Positions 18,828 to 26,148 of a stretch of DNA of 64,000 bases are shown piece by piece. This DNA is from Acidobacteriota bacterium. GTDB taxonomy: Bacteria > Acidobacteriota > Terriglobia > UBA7540. The position numbers were made by a program, and so were the translations under genes. The stretch spans positions 1-64,000 of the forward strand of contig JAJYLL010000008.1 in NCBI GenBank assembly GCA_021787735.1, in the 5' to 3' direction. The notes under the pieces are model-generated. The model was not told the origin of the DNA and searched no databases. It saw nothing but the letters and a program-made list of their open reading frames with translations. Every line of letters begins with the position of its first letter. Position 1 is the first letter of the stretch.

Positions 18828-19865
18828 ATGGTTCAAGCCCGGCCCACCAGATACAACAAGAAGGCGACTGCCCCCAGCGCACAAACTCTGGAGCGTATGC
18901 TCTATTACCTGAAGCTCACCCGCGAGGCGGAAACTCGAATTGAACGGGTCCTCTACCGCCAGGGCAAGATCGTCGGTGGCGCTTTCACTGGCCGCGGGCA
19001 GGAAGCCATCGGGGTGGGATCCGCGATCCAACTTGTGGATGGCGACGTGGTTCTGCCGTGCCACCGGGACTTTTCTTCCTTCCTGATTCGAGGGTTCTCT
19101 CTGCGCGAAATTTTCTGCAACTGGATGGCGCGAAGCAATGGGCCTTCCCGTGGGCGCGATAACACGCTCCACATTGGCGACATGAGGCGGGGCGTTATCC
19201 CGATCATTTCGAATCTCGGCGATACATGTCCCGTGGCATGCGGCGTGGCAATTGCGTTGAAGAGGCGACAACAGGGGAATGTGGCCATCGTCCATTTCGG
19301 CGAGGGGACGACCAGCCGCGGCGACGTTCACGAGGCCATGAATATGGCCGCCGTCATGACGCTTCCCGTCCTCTTTGTCTGCAACAACAATGGCTATGCC
19401 TATTCGACTCCGACCGACAAGCAGTACGCCGTTAAGGATCTCGCTATGCGCGGGGCGGCCTACGGCATGCCGGGAGTCAAAGTGGACGGTACCGATGTCC
19501 TGGCGGTTTATTCCACGCTGGAGAAAGCCGTCCTGCGCGCCCGGTCCGGCCAGGGGCCCAGCTTTATTGAGTGCGAGACTTTCCGGATGACCGGCCATTC
19601 GGCGCACGATGCGGCTGAATATGTTCCAGAGAAGCTCTTTGTGCAGTGGGCCAAAAAAGATCCTATCACGCGGCTGGAAAATATTCTGTTGACGAGAAAA
19701 GTGCTGAGCAAAAAGCAGATTCACGATCTGGATAAAGAAATCAGCAAGCAGGTGGATGACGCCATTGCGTTTGCGGAGGCAAGTCCGTTTCCGGAAGGCG
19801 CAGATGCAATGGAAGGCGTCTACTGCGATGCTGACTGCTGGTGGGAAAGCCCAACTGCTGAGTAA
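18828..19865 (+). CDS. pdhA: 2-oxoacid dehydrogenase E1 alpha subunit (pyruvate or branched-chain type)
   Basis: A 345-residue thiamine-diphosphate subunit that decarboxylates a 2-oxoacid. Family signs are GKIVGGAFTGRGQEAIGVG near the N-terminus, RDFSSFLIRG, NLGDTCPVACGVAIALK, and the thiamine-binding block HFGEGTTSRGDVHEAMNMAAVMTLPVLFVCNNNGYAYSTP. That block reads GEG rather than GDG, which occurs in branched-chain-type enzymes. TGHSAHDAAEYVP is the phosphorylation-loop region. Pyruvate and branched-chain oxoacid enzymes cannot be separated with confidence by eye. E1 beta follows after 11 bases. Confidence 0.92.
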   Translation: MVQARPTRYNKKATAPSAQTLERMLYYLKLTREAETRIERVLYRQGKIVGGAFTGRGQEAIGVGSAIQLVDGDVVLPCHRDFSSFLIRGFSLREIFCNWMARSNGPSRGRDNTLHIGDMRRGVIPIISNLGDTCPVACGVAIALKRRQQGNVAIVHFGEGTTSRGDVHEAMNMAAVMTLPVLFVCNNNGYAYSTPTDKQYAVKDLAMRGAAYGMPGVKVDGTDVLAVYSTLEKAVLRARSGQGPSFIECETFRMTGHSAHDAAEYVPEKLFVQWAKKDPITRLENILLTRKVLSKKQIHDLDKEISKQVDDAIAFAEASPFPEGADAMEGVYCDADCWWESPTAE

Positions 19866-19876
19866 ATGCACAACTC

Positions 19877-20851
19877 ATGCCGCAACTGACGTACCTTGAA
19901 GCAATTCGACAGGGCCTTTGGGAAGAAATGGAGCGAGACCCGTCCGTTTTTCTCCTGGGCGAGGACATCGGACCTTACGGAGGTGCGTTCAAGGTTACTG
20001 AAGGGATGCAGAAGAAGTTCGGCGAGGACCGTGTGATCGACACTCCAATTTCTGAATCTGCCATCGTAGGCGCGGCCATCGGCGCGGCGCTGATGGGCAT
20101 GCGGCCTGTGGCGGAAATGCAGTTCATGGACTTCATTTCCTGCGGTTTCGACCAGATTGTCAACATGGCGGCGAAGATTCACTACCGCTGGGGAGCTCCT
20201 GTACCCATTGTGATTCGCGGACCCTCCGGGGCTGGTGTACATGGTGGACCGTACCACTCACAGTCAAATGAGATGTGGTTTGTTCACACCCCCGGGCTAA
20301 AAGTTGTGGCTCCCGCGACGGCGTACGATGCCAAAGGGTTGATCAAATCATCGATCCGCGACAACAACCCGGTCATCTTTTACGAGCATAAGTACCTTTA
20401 CCGCCGGATCAGGGATGAGGTCCCTGCCGAAGACTATGTTGTGCCTTTGGGCAAGGCTGCCGTTCGCCGTGAGGGCACCGACATTGCCGTCATTACATAT
20501 GGCGCGATGGTCTGGACGGCGCTTGAAGCTGCGGACCTGCTTGCACAGAAGGGGATTTCGCTTGAGATCGTTGACCTCCGGACCCTGTTGCCTTACGATG
20601 AGCAGTGCGTGCTCTCCAGTGTGCGCAAGTGCAGCAAGGTGATTTTGCTGCATGAAGATACGCGAGTTGGCGGCATGGCAGGAGAACTTGCAGCAGTGAT
20701 CGCGGAGAAGGCCTTTGAGGACCTTGACGGCCCGATCGTGCGAGTCACAGCACCAGACACACCCGTTCCTTTTTCGCCGCCGCTCGAGGAATATTTCCTG
20801 CCCAACGTCCAAAAACTTACAGATGCAGCCCGGCAGCTTGCAGCCTATTAG
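19877..20851 (+). CDS. pdhB: 2-oxoacid dehydrogenase E1 beta subunit
   Basis: A 324-residue partner of E1 alpha. Conserved segments are TYLEAIRQGLWEEMERD, FLLGEDIGPYGGAFKVT, DTPISESAIVGAAIGAALMGMRPVAEMQFMDF, HGGPYHSQSNEMWFVHTPGLKVVAPATAYDAKGL and ILLHEDTRVGGMAGELAA. Together with E1 alpha it forms the alpha2beta2 tetramer that transfers the acyl group to the E2 lipoyl arm. It lies 11 bases after E1 alpha and 47 bases before E2. Confidence 0.95.
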   Translation: MPQLTYLEAIRQGLWEEMERDPSVFLLGEDIGPYGGAFKVTEGMQKKFGEDRVIDTPISESAIVGAAIGAALMGMRPVAEMQFMDFISCGFDQIVNMAAKIHYRWGAPVPIVIRGPSGAGVHGGPYHSQSNEMWFVHTPGLKVVAPATAYDAKGLIKSSIRDNNPVIFYEHKYLYRRIRDEVPAEDYVVPLGKAAVRREGTDIAVITYGAMVWTALEAADLLAQKGISLEIVDLRTLLPYDEQCVLSSVRKCSKVILLHEDTRVGGMAGELAAVIAEKAFEDLDGPIVRVTAPDTPVPFSPPLEEYFLPNVQKLTDAARQLAAY

Positions 20852-20898
20852 GGGTTGCAGAACAGCCGCTGGAACAGGAAGTTGCTGCGAGGATCGTG

Positions 20899-22200
20899 AT
20901 GCCAACAAATGTTGTAATGCCCCAGATGGGTGAAAGCGTCGCCGAAGGAACGATTGTCAAGTGGCTGAAGAAGCCGGGTGATCATATCGAGCGCGACGAA
21001 CCTCTGTTTGAAATCACGACGGACAAGGTGGACGCCGAAATTCCGTCTCCTGCTGCAGGAGTCCTTACAAAGATCCTGGCAGCGGAAAACGAAACGGTGG
21101 CAGTCAATACCGTGGTTGCAATCATTGACGGCCAAGGTCCAGCGGAAGCAACAAAGGTCGGGCCAAAAAATCAGCAGGCCCCAGTCCAGGAACCAGAGCC
21201 TGAGCCCACTCCCCAGCCCCCTACTCTTCCCGCGACACTGGAAGTTACACCGGTATCAGCTACACCGCCCATCGCAGCCCGCGTAGGCGAAAAGGTCCGT
21301 TCTTCGCCTCTGGTCCGGCGGATTGCTCGCGAGCACAACGTAGACCTCGCTCGAGTGCGAGGAACAGGACTGGGAGGAAGGGTCAGCAAGAAGGATATTC
21401 TTAGATTCCTGGAAGGTCGAACCCCGGTTGTGACCGAACCCCAGACCGCAAAGCCGGTGGTGGTCAAGCCCCCCGCAACGTCCTTAGGGCAGACAGTCAC
21501 TTTCACCGGGCCCACGCAATTGGCCGCCATGACTCCCCAGCGGCGGCTGATCGCCGAACACATGATTGCAAGCAAAAAAACCTCGGCGCACGTGACCACT
21601 GTTTTCGAAGTTGACATGACCGGCATCGTGCAGACCCGTGAGGAAATGGGTGCAGAATTTGAACGGAGCCATGGTTTGAAACTGACTTACACTCCGTTTA
21701 TCGCACGTGCCGCAGTCGAGGCAATCAAGCAGTTCCCGGTTTTCAACTCTTCAATCGAGGGAACAAACATCATTTACAAACAGGCCATCAATCTGGGAAT
21801 CGCGGTGGCGCTTGAAACCGGCCTGGTTGTTCCGGTCATCAAACATGCTGAAGACAAGAACTTTCTCGGAATGGCCCGCGCTGTTCAGGACCTTGCCAGC
21901 CGCGCACGGTCAAAACATCTGAACGTTGAAGAAGTACAGGAAGGCACATTTACAATAACGAATCCCGGCATCTTCGGGAGCCTGTTTGGAACACCGATCA
22001 TCAATCAGCCGCAGGTTGCCATCCTGGGAGTTGGAGTTATTGAGAAGAGGCCGGTTATCCGCGATGATGCAATTGCTATCCGCTCAATGGCTTATCTGAT
22101 GCTGACCTTCGACCACAGAATCATCGACGGCGCGGTCGCAGACCAATTTATGGCGTATTTAAAGCATTGCCTGGAGAACTGGCAGGAGCCCGTCATATAA
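20899..22200 (+). CDS. pdhC: 2-oxoacid dehydrogenase E2, dihydrolipoamide acyltransferase
   Basis: A 433-residue E2 core protein. Residues 1-78 form one lipoyl domain with the modified lysine in EITTDKVDAE (Lys43). A proline/glutamate-rich linker follows (about 90-130). The peripheral-subunit-binding domain, SSPLVRRIAREHNVDLARVRGTGLGGRVSKKDI, spans about 134-170. After a second linker comes the catalytic acyltransferase domain ending in TFDHRIIDGAVADQFM, with the catalytic His and Asp. ATG 20899 is preferred to the adjacent GTG 20896. Last gene of the lpd-lipB-E1alpha-E1beta-E2 operon. Confidence 0.95.
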   Translation: MPTNVVMPQMGESVAEGTIVKWLKKPGDHIERDEPLFEITTDKVDAEIPSPAAGVLTKILAAENETVAVNTVVAIIDGQGPAEATKVGPKNQQAPVQEPEPEPTPQPPTLPATLEVTPVSATPPIAARVGEKVRSSPLVRRIAREHNVDLARVRGTGLGGRVSKKDILRFLEGRTPVVTEPQTAKPVVVKPPATSLGQTVTFTGPTQLAAMTPQRRLIAEHMIASKKTSAHVTTVFEVDMTGIVQTREEMGAEFERSHGLKLTYTPFIARAAVEAIKQFPVFNSSIEGTNIIYKQAINLGIAVALETGLVVPVIKHAEDKNFLGMARAVQDLASRARSKHLNVEEVQEGTFTITNPGIFGSLFGTPIINQPQVAILGVGVIEKRPVIRDDAIAIRSMAYLMLTFDHRIIDGAVADQFMAYLKHCLENWQEPVI

Positions 22201-22212
22201 AGGTTCCGGTAA

Positions 22213-22232
22213 GAGTCTTTCCAGCAAGACTC
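22213..22232. terminator. Hairpin between convergent E2 and minus-strand gene
   Basis: Perfect 7-bp stem GAGTCTT/AAGACTC with a six-base loop, 12 bases after the E2 stop and overlapping the stop of the convergent gene. No T-tract; it may serve both directions. Confidence 0.4.
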
Positions 22233-23205
22233 ATTGAGGCTGGGGATTCGCCAGCCGGTCAACCAGGCCGTTCAAATCATCCCTACATCCCGCACCATCA
22301 AACCCCTGCTGCTTCATTTGCGGGAGGAAGCGCGCGAGATTCTGCGCAAAGAATATCTTGCCGCGGTCAGGCTGGTCGAGCACCGCATATTGCAAGGCGA
22401 GCGTCTGCAGCAGCCCTAGCGAAGGATTTTTCTCGCGGGACCATTTGGCAAGGTTTTCTCTAAGAACTCCTTGCAAGTAATCGGTAAATTTCAAGGTCTG
22501 GTCTTTATACTGGCCATCCGAGTACGAATAAACAGAAATTACGTCCGCGGCGTCTTCCTGCGTTCCGCACGCTGTCACCTGTGGCCGGTGCACAACCAAC
22601 TCCCGAGTAGGATCAGGGCCAATTCTTCGAATTTCCAGACCAACAAAAGGCCATCCATTCAGCCCCTCAATCCGGCCGATGACATTAAGCGAATTTTTGT
22701 CAACTTCCAGAACGGTCACAGTTGTGCAGCAGCGATTGCCACCCGAATAGACTCCGACCACCAGGTCGGGTTTGCGGTTATTAGTGAGGTCACGAAGATA
22801 AATTGGACGTGGCCGGGAGTTTCGAACCGGCAATCCCTGTCGCCCCGCAAAATCATAAAGCGCGGTCCAGGCATCACGGGCGCCTTCGAGCGTATCTACC
22901 TGATAGGCAATCTGATTCTCACTGTTGTAAACAACCAGCCGACCTGGAGCAAAACCAAGGGTCACGGAATTGGACCTGTACAGTGCTGCGCGAAAGTGCC
23001 GGTCAAGTGGAAATGTCTCAATCCGCTCAAAGCCTGGAATATCTGGATACCCGCTGCCCGCTTCTTTCTTCCCCAGCACGTATTGCTCGGCCGAAGCTGC
23101 TGCGTTCCTGAGGGCCGACGGCTTCCAATCGCGCTGAAGCCCGAGCACAAAAAGGAACACCATGAGTGCCAGCAGTGCCGAGATGATTAATTCGCCCTTT
23201 CGCAT
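22231..23205 (-). CDS. Membrane-anchored protein of unknown function with FG-GAP-like segments
   Basis: A 324-residue protein with one N-terminal membrane helix (ELIISALLALMVFLFVLGL, residues 4-22) and a large periplasmic part. Segments such as IYLRDLTNNRKPDLVVGVYSGGNRCCTTVTVLEVDKN resemble the beta-propeller FG-GAP/VCBS pattern (an aspartate-rich loop followed by strands). A vicinal CysCys sits in the middle. No catalytic motif seen. The start has GGAGAG 12 bases upstream. It is the last gene of a minus-strand run but is separated by 104 bases from the 80-codon gene before it. Function unknown. Confidence 0.75.
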   Translation of the reverse strand: MRKGELIISALLALMVFLFVLGLQRDWKPSALRNAAASAEQYVLGKKEAGSGYPDIPGFERIETFPLDRHFRAALYRSNSVTLGFAPGRLVVYNSENQIAYQVDTLEGARDAWTALYDFAGRQGLPVRNSRPRPIYLRDLTNNRKPDLVVGVYSGGNRCCTTVTVLEVDKNSLNVIGRIEGLNGWPFVGLEIRRIGPDPTRELVVHRPQVTACGTQEDAADVISVYSYSDGQYKDQTLKFTDYLQGVLRENLAKWSREKNPSLGLLQTLALQYAVLDQPDRGKIFFAQNLARFLPQMKQQGFDGAGCRDDLNGLVDRLANPQPQ

Positions 23206-23309
23206 TTCAGCAGTGAACTCTCCGGAAGGGTTCGGGCTTTGCTTTCAGCCTCATCTTTAGCTATTTAACCATGTGCAACGCAGATTGTCATGGATAGGAG
23301 AGATTCCGT

Positions 23310-23552
23310 TCATGGCTCCGTCTGCCGGAATGAATCGAGGACCCACATATCTTTCCTTTCGTCGTGGCGAAGGACATACGTGTTTCCGTCATCGGCCCTC
23401 ACTTTGAAGCACCGATACCCTATGCCGTACCATTGATCGAGAACCTCAGCCACCTGATAGGGGCGAGCGTTCTCTTCATTAGCGCGAAAACGGAGAGGCC
23501 GTTCGTCAGCTTTGTAGCCGGCGTAACATTCAACGTGGAAAGTCATTGGCAT
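23310..23552 (-). CDS. Small protein of unknown function (80 aa), third gene of the HipA-like/DUF3037 module
   Basis: An 80-residue soluble protein that looks like a compact beta-rich fold: VECYAGYKADERPLRFRANEENARPYQVAEVLDQWYGIGYRCFKVRADDGNTYVLRHDERKDMWVLDSFR is dense in Tyr, Arg and Asp. Short proteins with this DDGNTYVLRHD-type hairpin are known to me only as uncharacterised. ATG 23552 has AGAGG seven bases upstream and lies 15 bases after the DUF3037 gene, so it is probably co-transcribed. Function unknown. Confidence 0.7.
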   Translation of the reverse strand: MPMTFHVECYAGYKADERPLRFRANEENARPYQVAEVLDQWYGIGYRCFKVRADDGNTYVLRHDERKDMWVLDSFRQTEP

Positions 23553-23567
23553 CGCAGACCTCTGGCA

Positions 23568-24389
23568 TTACATGGCCAGCTCGCGGCGAATAGACTGGGC
23601 GTATTCATCGGCAAAGGCAATCGGCTGGATGGTGATTCCTGCCTCTGTCAGAATACTCTGAGAAAGAGTGGCGGCTTCACCTTCCTTCGAAGCCAAGTCC
23701 TCGACTACGGCCGTCAAATCGGCAGGCTCGCTGCGGCGGACATGGTCCATGGTATAAACAAGCACCTTGGCAAGTTCGATGTCACGCTTGAGAGAAAGGG
23801 AATGAATAAGCTTGATGTGGCCGTTAGGCATTCCCGCTATTTCCGGTGGGCGATACCCGAAATCGAAAGTAAAAGGATCGCCAGAATGCGTCCAGCGCGA
23901 GGCCCGAATGTTCCGCTCAAATTGGGGCAGGTTCCACAACCCGGCGCGGACAAATGAAAGCCTCAGCCGCTGCTTGACCCGTACTCGCGTGTCGACCGGG
24001 AGAGGCCCCTCAGTTCGAGCGCCAACGTACCGTTTGAAAAGGTCCTGAATTTCCGCTGCCGGGTCCCGCAGCAGGCAGGACCTGACCGGGCCAATTTGCA
24101 CCAGGTTCGAAAAAGATTGCTCCATCCAACCTACGTAGGAGTCCAGTTCATCGCTGTGCTCATCAATCTGCTGCTCAAAATCCTGTTGTAATTCCCGCAG
24201 AAACTCCAGATCAGCCTGTGGATGGAAACGCTTGATCCGGCGGAAATCATCGGTAAAAAGGCACCCCAGGTAATTTTCGTCGGGGCTGAACAGGAACAGG
24301 CCGATATTCAGGAACTCGCCCCGCACGATATCCGGCACATATTGCACCAGATAGAGCGAGCATTGCTTTAGATTTTCCGTTTCAGCCAT
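23568..24389 (-). CDS. DUF3037 family protein
   Basis: A 273-residue soluble protein. The N-terminus, CSLYLVQYVPDIVRGEFLNIGLFLFSP, is the hallmark of the DUF3037 family, whose function is unknown. Downstream lie an acidic helical segment (about 75-100) and a C-terminal helical half. ATG 24389 is favoured over GTG 24398 because AGGTG stands six bases before it. It begins 32 bases after the HipA-like kinase gene and ends 15 bases before the 80-codon gene. DUF3037 genes are, in my recollection, commonly found beside HipA-like kinase genes, which supports the two working together (inference). Confidence 0.85.
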   Translation of the reverse strand: MAETENLKQCSLYLVQYVPDIVRGEFLNIGLFLFSPDENYLGCLFTDDFRRIKRFHPQADLEFLRELQQDFEQQIDEHSDELDSYVGWMEQSFSNLVQIGPVRSCLLRDPAAEIQDLFKRYVGARTEGPLPVDTRVRVKQRLRLSFVRAGLWNLPQFERNIRASRWTHSGDPFTFDFGYRPPEIAGMPNGHIKLIHSLSLKRDIELAKVLVYTMDHVRRSEPADLTAVVEDLASKEGEAATLSQSILTEAGITIQPIAFADEYAQSIRRELAM

Positions 24390-24421
24390 AACAAGCACCT
24401 GGGTTCGGCCCTACTCACAAT

Positions 24422-25333
24422 CTAGCCCCAATTGGGAAACGGTCTCAATGAACTTTCTTTAGCATCGATAATGAGCTGGCGCACGCGGCGGCGGCGCTCA
24501 TAGAGCCGCTCCGCAAGCCGTGAAATCTGGTCCGGGTCACCTCCACACCACTCCGGCGGTACATCACGAAGACACCCTTCCAGTTCGGAAGCCTGGATAT
24601 TTTCGATTCGCGCGAGATGCGGCTCAAATGATTGGAGCCCCCGAACGCTTTCATAGACAAGGCGTCGCGGATAAAGACTTCGAATGGGGCTATCGGGGAA
24701 ATTCCATTCTCCGTCGTTGAAACAAAAGCCGTGGTCAATCAAGGTTGCAGAGTAATTGCTCCCCCTCTGCTCGATGGAGCGGTAAAAGATCACCTGGCGG
24801 CCATCGCAATTGCAGGTCCACTTGTCCAGCACGTAGGCTCCCAGAAAAATCGATGATAGATTAGTAACCTTGCGCAACAACCGGTCTGGAAGGAAATCTA
24901 CAACCAGCGTCTGACTGGGGACGCCCGGAAATTTTGAACCGAAATGCAGTCCCGCTGCACACTGCTCTTCGTGTCCCACTGTTTCAAATTTCAGGGGCGG
25001 CGTCCCCGAAATAAGGTTCTGCGAAACCTGCACGAAGGCGTGGTCCGGTACCGGAAGCTGGATAAGTGTCGCCAACCGGCTGGCCAGCATCTCATTGGCC
25101 AGGATTCGGACGTGTTGAGGATTGTTGCTGAACTTGACGACGTAGGTCTCTCCGTCATCGCAGCACATCAGAAACGGCTGCGAGCCGCCACGCATCCGCC
25201 GGATAAATTCTATGGCCTGGACCTTCCGGACTGCATCAGATCCAGTCAGGCTGGATTGTAAAGAAGGTGAAGGATCAAGAGGGCTGCCCGTTGAGCGAGT
25301 TCCACAGCCGAAGTTTCCGGACCTTTCGTGCAT
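24422..25333 (-). CDS. HipA-like kinase domain protein
   Basis: A 303-residue protein of the HipA-like kinase type (HipA_2). A glycine-poor N-lobe reads QPFLMCCDDGETYVVKFSNN with the ATP-binding Lys67, then NEMLASRLATLIQLPVP. The catalytic loop is LDKWTCNCDGRQ (Asp170, Asn175, Asp177) and the metal-binding site is LIDHGFCF (Asp200), so the kinase residues look intact. It lacks the N-terminal HipA_N domain and there is no HipB-type helix-turn-helix gene beside it, so it is not a classical HipBA toxin pair. Residues 1-30 are low-complexity, so the true start could be later. It leads a three-gene operon with DUF3037 and an 80-residue protein. Substrate unknown. Confidence 0.8.
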   Translation of the reverse strand: MHERSGNFGCGTRSTGSPLDPSPSLQSSLTGSDAVRKVQAIEFIRRMRGGSQPFLMCCDDGETYVVKFSNNPQHVRILANEMLASRLATLIQLPVPDHAFVQVSQNLISGTPPLKFETVGHEEQCAAGLHFGSKFPGVPSQTLVVDFLPDRLLRKVTNLSSIFLGAYVLDKWTCNCDGRQVIFYRSIEQRGSNYSATLIDHGFCFNDGEWNFPDSPIRSLYPRRLVYESVRGLQSFEPHLARIENIQASELEGCLRDVPPEWCGGDPDQISRLAERLYERRRRVRQLIIDAKESSLRPFPNWG

Positions 25334-25497
25334 CCCTCGTGTGCGTTATCAAGCCCCTTCTGCAGATTTGGTTCTAGCTCCGCGGAAAGCAGCTCAGCAA
25401 GCGGGGGTAGCCCTCCCACGCTTTCTGACTGCAAAACCACAAGAAAAAGCCCCCAGATGAGAGCTAATGGGACCGCCACCAGGCCACTTTCCGCCAA
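25246..25497 (-). CDS. Possible small membrane protein overlapping the kinase start
   Basis: An 83-codon frame whose N-terminus is a good membrane helix (LVAVPLALIWGLFLVVLQS) followed by a short amphipathic domain. It overlaps the first 88 bases of the HipA-like kinase gene in another frame. A long overlap is unusual for real gene pairs, yet the hydrophobic start is protein-like and the overlapped part of the kinase is low-complexity. Uncertain. Confidence 0.3.
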   Translation of the reverse strand: MAESGLVAVPLALIWGLFLVVLQSESVGGLPPLAELLSAELEPNLQKGLDNAHEGCTKGPETSAVELAQRAALLILHLLYNPA

Positions 25498-25550
25498 AAC
25501 AAATTCCCTGCCTCATGCTCCTGGCAGGCGGGCACGCCATGCTGTCAACA

Positions 25551-26000
25551 TCAGTGGCGGCCGCGCGGCTTCTTTTGGGAAACAGGCTTCCGGGCCCCTT
25601 TAGGTTTCGCGGGCTTTCCGGCTTTTTTTGCCGCTTTCACGGGCTTTGCCGCCTTCTTGGCTTTTGCTGGCTTTTTGGCCTTTGCTGGCTTGCTGGGTTT
25701 GACAGCTTTTTTTGCCTGCGCGGTCTTCGTTGGTTTTGCTTTCGTCTTCCTCGCCTTGGCCCGGGGTGGCCGGCTGACCTTGGCAGGAGCAGGCGGAGGA
25801 GGTGTGGGTGCCGCTGGCACTTCCAGCTCTAAAGGCTCAACCTCTACATCTTCGGACTCATAAGAGATTTCTTCGTCCAGATCTGTGAGGTCTTCGCCAA
25901 ATGATTCTCCTTCAAGCTCCTTTTCGGAGTCGGAGGGGTGTTCTTCTTCATAATCCTCGAATTCTTCCCCAAGCGCATTTTCGTCTTCGTCGAACTGCAT
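25551..26000 (-). CDS. Charge-polarised protein: acidic N-terminus, histone-H1-like Lys/Ala/Pro C-terminus
   Basis: A 149-residue protein in two opposite halves. Residues 1-62 are strongly acidic, packed with Glu and Asp. After a proline linker (PAAPTPPPPAPAK) residues 75-149 are Lys/Ala/Pro-rich with repeated AKKPAK-type units, like eukaryotic histone H1 tails and bacterial Hc1/AlgP-type nucleoid proteins. The start ATG 26000 has GAGGAGG upstream at good spacing, so the frame is translated. The basic tail would bind DNA or RNA; the acidic half may mask it or bind proteins (inference). The DNA of the tail is internally repetitive. Flanked by about 150-bp gaps on each side; may be monocistronic. 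Confidence 0.8.
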   Translation of the reverse strand: MQFDEDENALGEEFEDYEEEHPSDSEKELEGESFGEDLTDLDEEISYESEDVEVEPLELEVPAAPTPPPPAPAKVSRPPRAKARKTKAKPTKTAQAKKAVKPSKPAKAKKPAKAKKAAKPVKAAKKAGKPAKPKGARKPVSQKKPRGRH

Positions 26001-26148
26001 GGGATCCTCCTCTTGAGATCTTCTCCCGTCAGTAACAAAGCTCCGGCTGTTTCATGCAATGGGCTCCTAAAAGCAAAGCCCTCATGGGCCAGATGTATAA
26101 CACTGGGCACCTGCTGTCAAGAGGCTTCTCGCCTGCTTAGTTTTAAGG

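Noticed and set aside
18789-19871. 360-codon minus-strand frame opposite E1 alpha
   Set aside because: Antisense shadow of a clear thiamine-dependent enzyme gene.
24422-25333. Classical HipBA toxin-antitoxin pair
   Set aside because: No HipB-like helix-turn-helix gene adjoins and the kinase lacks the HipA N-terminal domain.
25567-25780. Repetitive DNA as a tandem repeat or CRISPR-like array
   Set aside because: The periodicity is the coding of Lys/Ala/Pro units in the histone-like tail; no regular spacers.
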